Below are positions 1 through 10,319 of a DNA stretch of 64,000 nt, piece after piece. How positions within the stretch are numbered: the first letter of the stretch is position 1; each line of letters begins with the position of its first letter. The stretch covers positions 1 to 64,000 of the forward strand of contig CAVOKN010000010.1 in NCBI GenBank assembly GCA_963696505.1. The letters are read 5' to 3'. Source of the DNA: CAVOKN01 sp963696505. GTDB taxonomy: Bacteria > Pseudomonadota > Gammaproteobacteria > Burkholderiales > Rhodocyclaceae. The position numbers and the translations under genes were made by a program. The notes below the pieces were generated by a model. That model did not search any database, was not told the DNA's origin, and was given only the letters and a program-made list of their open reading frames with translations.

Positions 1-333
1 AACGCGGGCCTTCCCGCCACGTCCGGTTTCGTCGGCGAGTTCATGGTCATCCTGGGGGCGGTCAAGTTCAACTTCTGGGTCGGCTTCGCCGCGGCGACCA
101 CGCTGATCCTCGGCGCCGCCTACACGCTGTGGATGTACAAGCGCGTCGTGTTTGGCCCCGTCGCCAACGAGCATGTCGGCCAGCTCACCGACATCAACGG
201 GCGGGAGTTCCTGTTCCTGCTGATCCTGGCACTGTGCGTGCTGGCGATGGGCCTCTATCCGCAACCTTTCACCGAAGTGATGCACGCCTCGGTTAACGAT
301 CTGCTGAAGCACGTCGCGGCGGGCAAGCTGTGA
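1..333 (+). CDS. nuoM: NADH-quinone oxidoreductase subunit M, C-terminal part
   Basis: The gene enters from the left edge; frame 1 is open from base 1 to the TGA at 331-333 and gives about 110 residues. It is a membrane subunit of proton-pumping respiratory complex I. The visible part begins with a conserved antiporter-type stretch (PATSGFVGEF) and has two hydrophobic segments, the last ending in the LYPQPF motif typical of NuoM C-termini. nuoN follows 20 bases later on the same strand, the usual nuo order. The start and most of the antiporter core lie outside the window. Confidence 0.93.
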   Translation, partial: NAGLPATSGFVGEFMVILGAVKFNFWVGFAAATTLILGAAYTLWMYKRVVFGPVANEHVGQLTDINGREFLFLLILALCVLAMGLYPQPFTEVMHASVNDLLKHVAAGKL

Positions 334-353
334 TCGCCTAACCTGGATCAACC

Positions 354-1930
354 ATGAATTTCGTCATGCCCGACCTTTTCCCCGCCTCGGCCGAGATCTT
401 CATCCTCGTCATGGCCTGCGTCGTGCTGCTCGCCGACCTGTTCTTCGGCAAGAACAACCGCGGGCTGGCCTATCTGCTCACCCAGCTTACCCTGGTGGCG
501 GCCGCCATCATCACCGTGGTCACCAACGCCACGCTGCCCGCAACCCTGGGCGGCATCATCAACGAGATCCCGTTCATCGGCCACAGTATTGCCGTCGGCA
601 TGGTCACCGCTCTCTCGCCGCTGACTATCGACGGTGTGGTGCTGACCTTTTCGAACATGTACGTCGATGACCTGTTCGGCGACTTCCTCAAACTGGTGGT
701 GTATCTGGCGGTGCTGCTGACCATGGCCTACGGCCGCGGCTACCTCCAGGTGCGCAGCCTGGAGAAGGGCGAGTTCTATCTGCTGGCGCTGTTCGCGACG
801 CTGGGCATGATGGTGATGATCTCGTCCAACCATTCCTCACCATGTATCTCGGTTTGGAGCTGCTGTCGCTGTCGCTCTACGCCATGGTGGCGATCGACCG
901 CGACTCGGCCCGCGCCACCGAGGCGGCGATGAAATACTTCGTCCTCGGCGCGCTCGCCTCCGGCCTGCTGCTCTACGGCATGTCGATGATCTACGGCGCC
1001 ACCGGCACGCTTGAAATCTCCGCCGTGGCCCAAGCCCTGTACCAGGACGACTCGCAGGTCGCCTCCCGCGTGCTGGTGTTCGGCCTGGTGTTCCTCGTCT
1101 CCGGCCTTGCCTTCAAGCTCGGCGTCGTGCCCTTCCACATGTGGATTCCCGACGTCTATCACGGTGCGCCGACGGCGGTCACACTGTTCATCGGCGCCGC
1201 GCCCAAGCTCGCCGCCTTCGCCATGACGCTACGCCTGCTGGTCGGCGGCCTGCTCGATCTTGCCGAGCAGTGGCAGGGCATGCTGATGATCCTGGCGGTG
1301 CTGTCCATCGCGCTGGGCAACCTCGCCGCCATCGCCCAGACCAACATCAAGCGCATGCTCGCCTACTCGGCCATCTCCCACATGGGGTTCATGCTCCTGG
1401 GATTGCTCTCGGGCGTGCTCTCCGGTGGAGATCGCCACCTGATGATCAACGCCTACAGCTCGGCGATGTTCTACGCCGTGGCCTACGTGCTGATGAGCCT
1501 GGCGTCCTTCGGCATGGTGCTGCTGATGTCGCGCGCCGGCTTCGAGGCGGAGAACCTGGACGATTACAAGGGCCTCAACAAGAAGAACCCGTGGTTCGCC
1601 GCCATGATGCTGATGGTCATGTTCTCCATGGCCGGCGTGCCCTTCTTCATCGGCTTCTTCGCCAAGTTCTCCGTGCTCCAGGCGGTGGTCGCGGCCAACT
1701 ACATCTGGCTCGCCGTGTTCGCCGTCCTGTTCTCCCTGATCGGCGCCTTCTACTACCTGCGGGTGGTGAAGCTGATGTACTTCGACGAGCCGGTGGACGC
1801 CACTCCGATCCAGGCCACCCTCGACATGCGGGTGCTGATCTCCGCCAACGGGCTGGCCATTGCCGGCCTGGGCATCATGCCCCAGGCGCTGATGTCGCTC
1901 TGCGCGTTCGCGCTGCTGCGCTCGCTGTAG
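354..1930 (+). pseudogene. nuoN: NADH-quinone oxidoreductase subunit N, frameshifted
   Basis: This is the last membrane subunit of complex I. It is split between two frames: 354 to about 832 carries the N-terminal third, and from about 835 to 1930 the next frame carries the rest. The break is at CATTCCTCACC (831-841); one extra T would restore the reading SSNHFLTMYLGLELLSL, as in ordinary NuoN. Joined, the protein is about 525 residues, close to family length, with many membrane helices and the conserved KLGVVPFHMWIPDVYHGAP stretch. Both halves are otherwise clean. Because complex I loses function without NuoN, a missing base in the sequence is more likely than a true pseudogene, but this cannot be decided from one sequence. 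Confidence 0.9.
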
Positions 1931-2057
1931 CCGTCACACCCGGGCGTGTGGGCCAGAGTCCGCACGTCGGCCGTTCTCTGAGCGCAGCCCCCTGCCAGCG
2001 GTGTTTTCCGACTCGGTTCTCGCGATCCGTGCTGCGCGGTCCCGCCAGCGCCGGCTT

Positions 2058-3071
2058 TCAGGCCGCCTCGCTGTTGCGCGCCCGCAACTGCCCGCAGGCG
2101 CCGGCGATGTCCTGGCCAGCCGACTGACGCAGTTTCGCCAATATGCCGTGGCGATAGAGGTGCAGCGACATCGCTTCGGCGCGTTCCCATGATGGTTGAC
2201 GAAACGCGGGGCCGCCGTCGTTTTCCGTATCGTTGTAGGGGATGAAGTTCATCACCGCATACTTGCCCTTGAGCATGCGCACGATGCCGTCGAGTTCGGC
2301 GTCCGTATCATTCACACCATCCAGCAGCGTCCATTGGTACTGGATCGGATAGCCGGTGGCGCGGGCGTAGTGCTCGCCCAGTTCCACCAGCTCGGCCGGA
2401 TCGATGTCTTGCGCTTTGGGCAGCAGTCGCGCACGCAGGTCCGAGCGTGTCGTATGCAGCGACACGGCGAGCGCCGGCTTGACGCTCTCGCGCGGCAAGC
2501 GCTCGAACACGCGGCGGTCGCCGACGGTGGAAAACACCAGGCTCTTGTGGCCGATGCCGCCCGCCGTGCCGAGCAGTTCGATGGCTTCCAACACGTTGTC
2601 CATGTTGTGCGCCGGTTCGCCCATGCCCATGAAGACAACCTTGCTCACCGTGCGACGCCGGCGAGCCAACACCACCTGGGCGACGATCTCGGCGCTGTCG
2701 AGCTGGCGCAGCAGGCCGCCGCGACCTGTCATGCAGAATGTGCAACCGACCGCGCAGCCGACCTGGCTCGACACGCACAATCCATCGCGCGGCAGCAGCA
2801 CGCTTTCCACCGTTTGGCCGTCGGCCAGTTGCAGCAGCAGGCGCGACGAGCCGTCGGTCCCGGCATGCTCGGCGCGTATGCTAGCCAGCCCGGCCAGCTC
2901 GGCGGCCAGCCCCGGCATGGCCGCGCGAAGCGGCAGCGGATGGAAGTGCTCGGCCGCGACCGGGCCATGGTCGAGCGGCAGTGCCCGCGTCCAGGCGCGC
3001 AGGATGCGCGCCTCGTGGCAAGGCTTGGCGCCGTTGCGGCGCAGGATTTGTCGGATCTGCTCGATGCGCAT
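2058..3071 (-). CDS. RlmN/Cfr-family radical SAM RNA methyltransferase
   Basis: This is a 337-residue radical SAM enzyme of the RlmN/Cfr family, which methylates C2 (RlmN) or C8 (Cfr) of adenosine in 23S rRNA or tRNA. The CxxxCxxC iron-sulfur motif is at C106, C110 and C113 (CAVGCTFCMTG). The GMGEP SAM-binding motif follows, and the C-terminal catalytic cysteine is C326 in AGACGQL. It is shorter than housekeeping RlmN (about 365-380) and sits beside nuo genes rather than ndk/pilW, so it may be a second copy (RlmN-like protein). It is convergent with nuoN. The ATG at 3071 begins MRIEQIRQILR. Confidence 0.85.
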   Translation of the reverse strand: MRIEQIRQILRRNGAKPCHEARILRAWTRALPLDHGPVAAEHFHPLPLRAAMPGLAAELAGLASIRAEHAGTDGSSRLLLQLADGQTVESVLLPRDGLCVSSQVGCAVGCTFCMTGRGGLLRQLDSAEIVAQVVLARRRRTVSKVVFMGMGEPAHNMDNVLEAIELLGTAGGIGHKSLVFSTVGDRRVFERLPRESVKPALAVSLHTTRSDLRARLLPKAQDIDPAELVELGEHYARATGYPIQYQWTLLDGVNDTDAELDGIVRMLKGKYAVMNFIPYNDTENDGGPAFRQPSWERAEAMSLHLYRHGILAKLRQSAGQDIAGACGQLRARNSEAA

Positions 3072-3363
3072 GGACAGGCGCGATGCTAGCCTGGATTTCC
3101 AGTGCGCCGGAATTCGCCTGACGAGAAAGGAAAAGCTTCGGGGAAGGCTCCAGAAAAAGATTCCGCGAAGACAGACATGCCAATGGGGGTTGAGGTGCGC
3201 CTTGTTCGCTCACCCATTCGGTGACTTGCCCGCTGATGGTAAGCGGTTGAAGTGCTGGTGATCTTCGCGGACGGACCAGTCACCGTTTTCGGGATGATTG
3301 CATCCCGGCCTCGCCGTCCAACCGCTGTGCCTGCTCCTGCGTCGGGCTAAGTCCGACAGGCTG

Positions 3364-3825
3364 CTAGACGAATGCCGCTTCCTCGTTCTCGACGGCAGCG
3401 CCGCCTTCCTCAGGCCCGGCAGGCGCCAGCGCTTGGTCTTCTTCGCCCCGCAGCGCTTCTTCCTCCTGCTGGGAGAGGGGATGCTGGGCAAGCATGTGGG
3501 ACAAGCCCACGACTTGTTCCAGGAGACTCGGTGCCCGGGGTATGGCCTCGCCCTTGCCCAGCCGGCGATGCAGGTGCGAGAACTCGGAATGCGTGTGCTC
3601 GCGCCTGCCGTTGCGGTCCGCCAGTGCTTCACTGAGCCAGGCTGGTGTGACGATCATGCTTCCGTCGGGATGGATGGTTGCTCCGCTCTTCGCGGCCCCG
3701 GTGCTGTCGGGCGGCAAAGCGGCATCGTCGGTTGCGGGGCTGGCGGCTCCGCCGCGGCGGAAGGCCTCGGCGATGCGCTCCAGGCGCTTGGTGCGGGCAG
3801 GGCGTGGCAGCGGAATGGCGCTCAT
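3364..3825 (-). CDS. conserved hypothetical protein, 153 aa
   Basis: I do not recognise this family. The protein is polar and acidic towards its C-terminus, with no membrane segment or signal peptide. The middle contains a stretch (SEFSHLHRRLGKGEAIPRAP) that looks like helical structure, and the end is rich in Glu and Ala. A good ribosome-binding site (GGAGGAGACC) directly precedes the ATG at 3825, which is the main reason for choosing this frame over overlapping ones. It stands alone between the RlmN-like gene and the U32 gene, all on the minus strand. Confidence 0.55.
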   Translation of the reverse strand: MSAIPLPRPARTKRLERIAEAFRRGGAASPATDDAALPPDSTGAAKSGATIHPDGSMIVTPAWLSEALADRNGRREHTHSEFSHLHRRLGKGEAIPRAPSLLEQVVGLSHMLAQHPLSQQEEEALRGEEDQALAPAGPEEGGAAVENEEAAFV

Positions 3826-3990
3826 GGTCTCCTCCGAATCCCGGTTGAAGTTGCGCGGGATGCATGCTCGCTTGCTTCAACGGCAGCGGCCGAATTTTCC
3901 AAAGGCACCTAGTGGTTTGCCGTAACACCCCCGAACCCATGGAGCGGTCGGGGGGCGCAGGTGTCCTGCGGCAACCGCCGGCTGAAGGGC

Positions 3991-5967
<1,977 letters not shown>

Positions 5968-6034
5968 GGTGTTGCTGACTATACCGCGAGAGGCGGGATC
6001 GCTCCGCGCCCGCGTCGCGGCTCGGAACAAGATC

Positions 6035-7249
6035 TCAGGCCGGGACCGCCGTCCGGGGAACACGCGCCTCGCGGATCGGCAGATTGACCAGCGCCGCGGC
6101 TGCGGCAAGGGCCATGTCGGCATACCACATCCAGCCGAAGTCGCCGAAGCGGGTGATGGCGACACCGCCGAGCCAGGCGCCGAAAAAGCCGCCGATCTGG
6201 TGCGACAGCAGGGTCAGCCCGAAGAGGGTGGCGAGATAGCGAACCCCGAATAGCTTGCCGACGATGGCGGCGGTGGGCGGCACGGTGGCCAGCCAGGTGA
6301 AGCCGAGGCCGGCTGCGAAGAGGTAGTAGACGGGTTCCGTCTTCGGCATCAGCAGGTAGCAGGCGATCAGCAGCGCCCTTGAACCGTACATGGCGGCGAG
6401 GACGTACTTGCTGCGATAGCGCGAGACGCACCAGCCGGCGTAGAGGCTGCCGAAGATGTTGGCCAGCCCGATGATTGCGAGCGACCAGCTCGCGACCGAT
6501 GGCGGCAGCCCGCAGAGGTCCACCTCGCCGGGCAGGTGGGTGACGAGAAATGCGATGTGGAAGCCGCAGGTGAAGAATCCGGCGTGAAGCAGCAGGTAGC
6601 TGCGGTCCTTCATCGCGCCGCCGACCGTCTTCAGCACGCCGGCATCATCCGCGCCGTGCTGCGCGGCAGCCGCCGCCGGCCGGGTCAGCCTGCCGACCAG
6701 CGGCAGGGCGGCCAGCGTCATCAGCGCCATCGCCCACATCGCGCCCATCCAGCCCATCGACTGGATCAGCTTCTGCAGAACGGGGGCGAAGACGAACTGG
6801 CCGAACGATCCCCCGGCATTGATCACGCCCGAGGCCGCGCCCCGCGCCTCGATCGGCAGGCGCTGCGCCACGGCGCCCATCAGCACGGAAAAGCTGCCCG
6901 CGCCGGCGCCCATCGCCGAGAGCAGGCCGAGGGTGAAGACAAGCCCGATGCCGGAACCCATGAACGGAGTCAGTGCGCAGCCGACGGCGAGGGTCAGCAG
7001 TCCGCCGATCAGGACCGCGCGCGGGCCGTGGCGGTCCGCGATGGCGCCGGCGGCGGGCTGAATCGCGCCCCAGGTGAATTGCCCGACGGCCAGTGCCAGA
7101 CTGATGGTGGCGATGCCGAGGCCGGTCGCCGTGTTCAGCGGGTTGACGAACAGGCCCAGCGACTGGCGCGTGCCCATGGTCACCATCAGGATGCCGGCAG
7201 CGGCCAGCGTCACGGCCAGCACGCCGGGTTGGTTCAGGGTTCGAAACAC
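6035..7249 (-). CDS. MFS transporter
   Basis: This is a major facilitator superfamily permease of about 404 residues with twelve predicted hydrophobic segments. Features seen include an early MGTRQSLGLFVNPL helix and the loop motif D-R-x-G-x-R (ADRHGPR) between helices 2 and 3. The substrate is not recognisable; the family includes oxalate/formate-type and other organic-acid carriers. The start is placed at GTG 7249 (reading VFRTLNQPGVLAV), with GGAG about ten bases upstream; the frame stays open further but the extra part is hydrophilic and lacks a good start. It ends 67 bases from the U32 start on the same strand and is divergent from ada. Confidence 0.85.
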   Translation of the reverse strand: MFRTLNQPGVLAVTLAAAGILMVTMGTRQSLGLFVNPLNTATGLGIATISLALAVGQFTWGAIQPAAGAIADRHGPRAVLIGGLLTLAVGCALTPFMGSGIGLVFTLGLLSAMGAGAGSFSVLMGAVAQRLPIEARGAASGVINAGGSFGQFVFAPVLQKLIQSMGWMGAMWAMALMTLAALPLVGRLTRPAAAAAQHGADDAGVLKTVGGAMKDRSYLLLHAGFFTCGFHIAFLVTHLPGEVDLCGLPPSVASWSLAIIGLANIFGSLYAGWCVSRYRSKYVLAAMYGSRALLIACYLLMPKTEPVYYLFAAGLGFTWLATVPPTAAIVGKLFGVRYLATLFGLTLLSHQIGGFFGAWLGGVAITRFGDFGWMWYADMALAAAAALVNLPIREARVPRTAVPA

Positions 7250-7384
7250 GATGACTTTGCTCCACGGGGCGACGTCGCCGGTCTCCACCGTAGCCGATGA
7301 GCGGATTCGAGAGCAAGCACCGGAGTGCGCCGCAGGACGGCGAGGGTAGAGTTGTGGCTGGCGATCGAACCGGGAGGCAGGCGG

Positions 7385-7996
7385 ATGAAAGCGGCGATGG
7401 CGTTGCAGGCGAGAGCGGTGGCGACGCTGGCCGACCCGCGCTGGGCGGCGGTCGCGGCCCGTGACGGGCAGGCCGACGGCAGCTTTGTCTATGCGGTGAC
7501 GACCACCGGCGTTTACTGCCGGCCCTCCTGCGGGGCACGCACGCCGCGGCCCGAGCATGTCGAATTCCACGCCACGCCGGCACTGGCGCGCGCGGCCGGT
7601 TTCAGGCCCTGCAAGCGCTGCCGTCCGGACGATGCACCGCCGGCGCAGCGCAACGCGGAACTCGTCGCGCGCCTGTGCCGCTTCATCGACGATTCGGATG
7701 GCATTCCCAGCCTGGCGCTGCTGGCGCAGCAGGCGGGCATGAGTCCCCATCACCTGCACCGCATCTTCCGCGCCGTCACCGGCCTCACGCCGCGCGCCTA
7801 CGCCCAGGCGCGGCGCTCGCAGCGGATGCGCTCGGAACTCGTCGCCGCGCCCAGCGTCACCGACGCGATCTACTGCGCGGGATACAGCTCCCCGGGGCGC
7901 TTCTACGAACAGTCGAATGGCATGCTGGGCATGCGGCCGACCGAGTACCGCGCGGGCGGGGAGGCTGACTCTACCATTACAAATAATGCGCAATAA
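7385..7996 (+). pseudogene. ada: Ada regulator/methyltransferase truncated by IS607-type insertion
   Basis: The 203 residues left contain the N-terminal Ada zinc domain with cysteines 45, 49, 76 and 79 (YCRPSC and CKRC), which accepts methyl groups from DNA phosphotriesters. An AraC-type helix-turn-helix domain follows, ending at GMRPTEYRAGG. Proteobacterial Ada continues with an O6-methylguanine methyltransferase domain carrying PCHR; here the frame instead runs into insertion-element sequence and stops at 7996. No PCHR-type domain is found on the other side of the element. A GGGAGGC ribosome-binding site precedes ATG 7385. A natural two-domain AdaA-like protein is possible, but the stop lying inside the mobile element argues for truncation. 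Confidence 0.8.
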
Positions 7997-8010
7997 TGTA
8001 CTATTGGCTC

Positions 8011-8640
8011 ATGGAAAACACCATGAGCACAGGCAAGGCGGCGAAGCTGCTGGGCGTCTCGGTCAAGACCTTGCAGCGCTGGGAGCGCGAGGGGCGGCTC
8101 ACTGCTGTGGCGCGCACCGACAGCAATCGGCGCCTGTATACCGAAGCGCAGATTCGCGAATTCATCGGCCTGCGCCAGTCGGTGAATACGCCGATCCGGC
8201 TGGTGGCGTACTGCCGCGTCTCCAGTGCCGCGCAAAAACCGGATTTGGCGAATCAGCGCAAAGTGCTGGAGGAATTCGTGGTGGCCAAAGGTCTTGCCAA
8301 CGTCGAGTTTGTCGAGGAAGTGGGCGGCGGGCTGAACTTCAAGCGCAAGCGGTTTCTGGCGCTGATGGAAGATATTGGCCGACGCGAAGTCAAGACACTG
8401 ATTCTGGCGCACAGGGATCGGCTGACCCGGTTCGGCTTCGAGTGGTTCGAGCACTTTGCCAAAATCAATGGCTGCGAACTGCTAGTGCTCAATCAAGAAC
8501 GTCTTTCTCCCGAGCAGGAAATGGTGCAGGACTTGATGACCATCGTGGATTGCTTTTCGTCCCGGTTATACGGTCTGAGGAACTACCGAAAAAAGCTGGA
8601 CGAGGCATTGAAGAAGGATGCGAACAATGAGCCAAGCTGA
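8011..8640 (+). CDS. tnpA: IS607-family serine recombinase TnpA
   Basis: This 209-residue transposase has an N-terminal MerR-type helix-turn-helix (GKAAKLLGVSVKTLQRWERE, residues 8-27) and a serine-recombinase catalytic domain. The nucleophile is S71 in AYCRVSS, and the catalytic arginines appear in the HRDRLTRFGFEWF segment. It cuts and joins DNA through a circular intermediate in this family. The ATG at 8011 is used; ATG 8023 is a possible alternative, and there is an in-frame start further up at 7996 without an evident binding site. Its end overlaps the next ORF by 14 bases, which suggests translational coupling. Confidence 0.93.
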   Translation: MENTMSTGKAAKLLGVSVKTLQRWEREGRLTAVARTDSNRRLYTEAQIREFIGLRQSVNTPIRLVAYCRVSSAAQKPDLANQRKVLEEFVVAKGLANVEFVEEVGGGLNFKRKRFLALMEDIGRREVKTLILAHRDRLTRFGFEWFEHFAKINGCELLVLNQERLSPEQEMVQDLMTIVDCFSSRLYGLRNYRKKLDEALKKDANNEPS

Positions 8641-8944
8641 GAAAGTGACTATCTATTGCCACGGTGGATGCGGGCGCTTTGTGACGTTACGTAAGAGCAA
8701 GGTTCATCAGGCCGATTATTACTTATGTCATTCCCGGCTGGACGGGATTGAGTGCGAAGCAAAGCTTGCGCCACTGCAACCCGGCAAGGTTCGCGTGGAG
8801 GATATGTACGCCGCCGCATCGTTCTGGGGGTATCGCGATGTATGGCCTGACGCACCGCAGGCAGCATCGGTCATGCGTGCCCGCGAGATTCTTGCGGCGG
8901 GTGTGGCGCAAATGGCCATCGAACAGGCCCGGCGATGCAACTGA
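8627..8944 (+). CDS. small cysteine-containing passenger protein of the IS607-type element
   Basis: This 105-residue protein sits exactly between tnpA and tnpB and overlaps both (14 bases with tnpA; its stop at 8942-8944 overlaps the tnpB start at 8935 by 10 bases). The N-terminal half has cysteines in YCHGGCG and LCHSRLDGIEC, suggesting a small zinc-ribbon-like fold; the C-terminal half looks helical. I do not recognise a family. Two starts are possible, ATG 8618 and ATG 8627. The tight coupling argues that it is translated and moves with the element; a role in transposition, regulation or TnpB control would be speculation. Confidence 0.7.
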   Translation: MSQAEKVTIYCHGGCGRFVTLRKSKVHQADYYLCHSRLDGIECEAKLAPLQPGKVRVEDMYAAASFWGYRDVWPDAPQAASVMRAREILAAGVAQMAIEQARRCN

Positions 8945-10308
8945 CCCACAAGATCGCACTTTGTCCAACGCAAGAACAGGGGAACTACTTCGCCCGCGCC
9001 TGCGGCACGGCGCGCAAGGTGTGGAACTGGGCGCTGGATGAGTGGAACAAGCAATACGCGGCGGGCCAAAAGCCCAACGCGATGGCGCTCAAAAAACAAT
9101 TCAACGCGGTCAAATACCAATTGTTCCCTTGGCTCAAGGATATGCACCGCGACAGCCACGCCCAACCATTCGAGCATCTGGCTCGTGCATGGAAACGGTT
9201 CTTTGCCGACATCGAGGCAGGAGCGCGTATCGCCCCTGATTGCAAACACCTGCGCCGCAGTCTGCGCCAGCAGGGCGTGAAGTTGGCGTATCCGCCGACC
9301 TTCAAGAAGAAGGGGCGGTGTCTGGACAGCTTTTACGTCGCCAACGACAAGTTCAAAGTAGATGGGAAAACCATCCGCTTGCCCAAGATTGGCGATGTGT
9401 CGATGCGTGAGGCGCTGCGTTTCAAGGCAAAGATTCTCGGGGCAACGGTATCGCGCACTGCCGAGCGCGGGTTCGTTGCCATCCAGGTCGAGGTGCCCGA
9501 TGCCGTGTTTTACCGACAACGCAATGGCAATGCGATTGAAGGCGTCGATCTGGGCATCAAGGCCGCAGCCACGCTGTCCAGCGGCGAGGCCATTGAGGCA
9601 CCCAAACCGCTCAAGGCGGCGTTGCGCCGGCTGAAGATTCGTGGACGGCGTCTGAGCCGCAAAGTGGAAGCGGCGAAGGTCAAGGCCGGGTTTGTACCCA
9701 AGGCCAATCTGCCCAAAGGCACGAAACTTCCTGCTTCGAACAATCGCAAGAAGTCTGCTGCGACATTGGCAAGGCTGCACGCCCGCGTTGCCAATGTCCG
9801 AGCGGATTTCACCCACAAGCTCACGATCCGGCTCTGCCGCAAAAACCAAGCGGTGGTGATCGAGGATTTGAACGTCAAGGGCATGCTGGCGAACGATAAA
9901 CTCGCCCGCGCCATCAGCGACGTGGGCTTTGGGATGTTTCGCTTGAAGCTCGAATACAAGGCTGAACGTTACGGCACCCGGCTGGTCATTGCTGATCGCT
10001 GGTATCCGAGCAGCCGCTTGTGTTCGGTCTGTGGCTGGAAAAACGAGGCGTTGGCCTTGCGCGACCGGGAATGGACGTGTGCGCAGTGCGGCACACACCA
10101 TGACCGCGATCTCAACGCGGCACGCAACCTCGAACGGCTGGCAACCGCAACTGCCCTACCCGTGGCGAGTCCGTCCGGCAACGGCGGCGCTGCCTCTGGA
10201 ATGGTTCCAGAGACAGCCGGGAAAGTCACGCCTGTCAAATACGAATGTGGTCAGCAAGACACGTCGGGGCAGGAAAAGAACCGTGCGCATATTTGCGCAC
10301 TTTCTTGA
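8935..10308 (+). CDS. tnpB: RNA-guided endonuclease TnpB
   Basis: The protein is 457 residues, with the full RuvC-like catalytic set: D205 in EGVDLGIK, E310 in VIEDLNVKGM and D392 in HDRDLNAARNL. A four-cysteine zinc finger (CSVCG, CAQCG) lies between the second and third motifs. TnpB proteins of IS200/IS605 and IS607 elements are programmable nucleases guided by an RNA made from the element's right end; they cut the empty donor or target site and help the element persist. Nothing here suggests inactivation. The 3' end of the gene also contains hairpins expected for the guide-RNA scaffold. Confidence 0.93.
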   Translation: MQLTHKIALCPTQEQGNYFARACGTARKVWNWALDEWNKQYAAGQKPNAMALKKQFNAVKYQLFPWLKDMHRDSHAQPFEHLARAWKRFFADIEAGARIAPDCKHLRRSLRQQGVKLAYPPTFKKKGRCLDSFYVANDKFKVDGKTIRLPKIGDVSMREALRFKAKILGATVSRTAERGFVAIQVEVPDAVFYRQRNGNAIEGVDLGIKAAATLSSGEAIEAPKPLKAALRRLKIRGRRLSRKVEAAKVKAGFVPKANLPKGTKLPASNNRKKSAATLARLHARVANVRADFTHKLTIRLCRKNQAVVIEDLNVKGMLANDKLARAISDVGFGMFRLKLEYKAERYGTRLVIADRWYPSSRLCSVCGWKNEALALRDREWTCAQCGTHHDRDLNAARNLERLATATALPVASPSGNGGAASGMVPETAGKVTPVKYECGQQDTSGQEKNRAHICALS

Positions 10309-10312
10309 TAGC
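10120..10312 (+). ncRNA. candidate omega RNA (TnpB guide RNA) at the element right end
   Basis: In characterised TnpB systems the guide RNA overlaps the 3' end of tnpB and runs through the element end, using flanking host DNA as guide. Here the same place holds two clear hairpins: CTCTGGAA / TTCCAGAG with loop TGG at 10194-10212, and GTGCGCA / TGCGCAC with loop TATT at 10283-10300. The expected guide would begin at about 10305-10312, reading into the 5' end of ypfJ. Position and extent are inferred from family knowledge; the 5' boundary is a guess. Confidence 0.45.
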
Positions 10313-10319
10313 AGACTTC

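Larger units (their letters stand above)
7969..10312 (+). mobile_element. IS607-type insertion element with tnpA, passenger ORF and tnpB
   Basis: The element is defined by a MerR-HTH serine recombinase (tnpA), a small ORF and an intact TnpB, in one translationally overlapping unit. The left end is placed where Ada homology stops (about 7969), near TACAAATAATGCGCAATAATG; the right end lies just after a TGCGCA-containing hairpin (10283-10300). Both ends carry a TGCGCA word. IS607-family elements make no fixed target duplication, so the exact ends (plus or minus about 10 bases) cannot be set from one copy. On the right it abuts the ypfJ start, on the left the broken ada. Confidence 0.8.

Noticed and set aside
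1141..2127. 328-codon frame overlapping nuoN
   Set aside because: It is another frame of the nuoN sequence, Arg/His/Ala-rich, with no domain.
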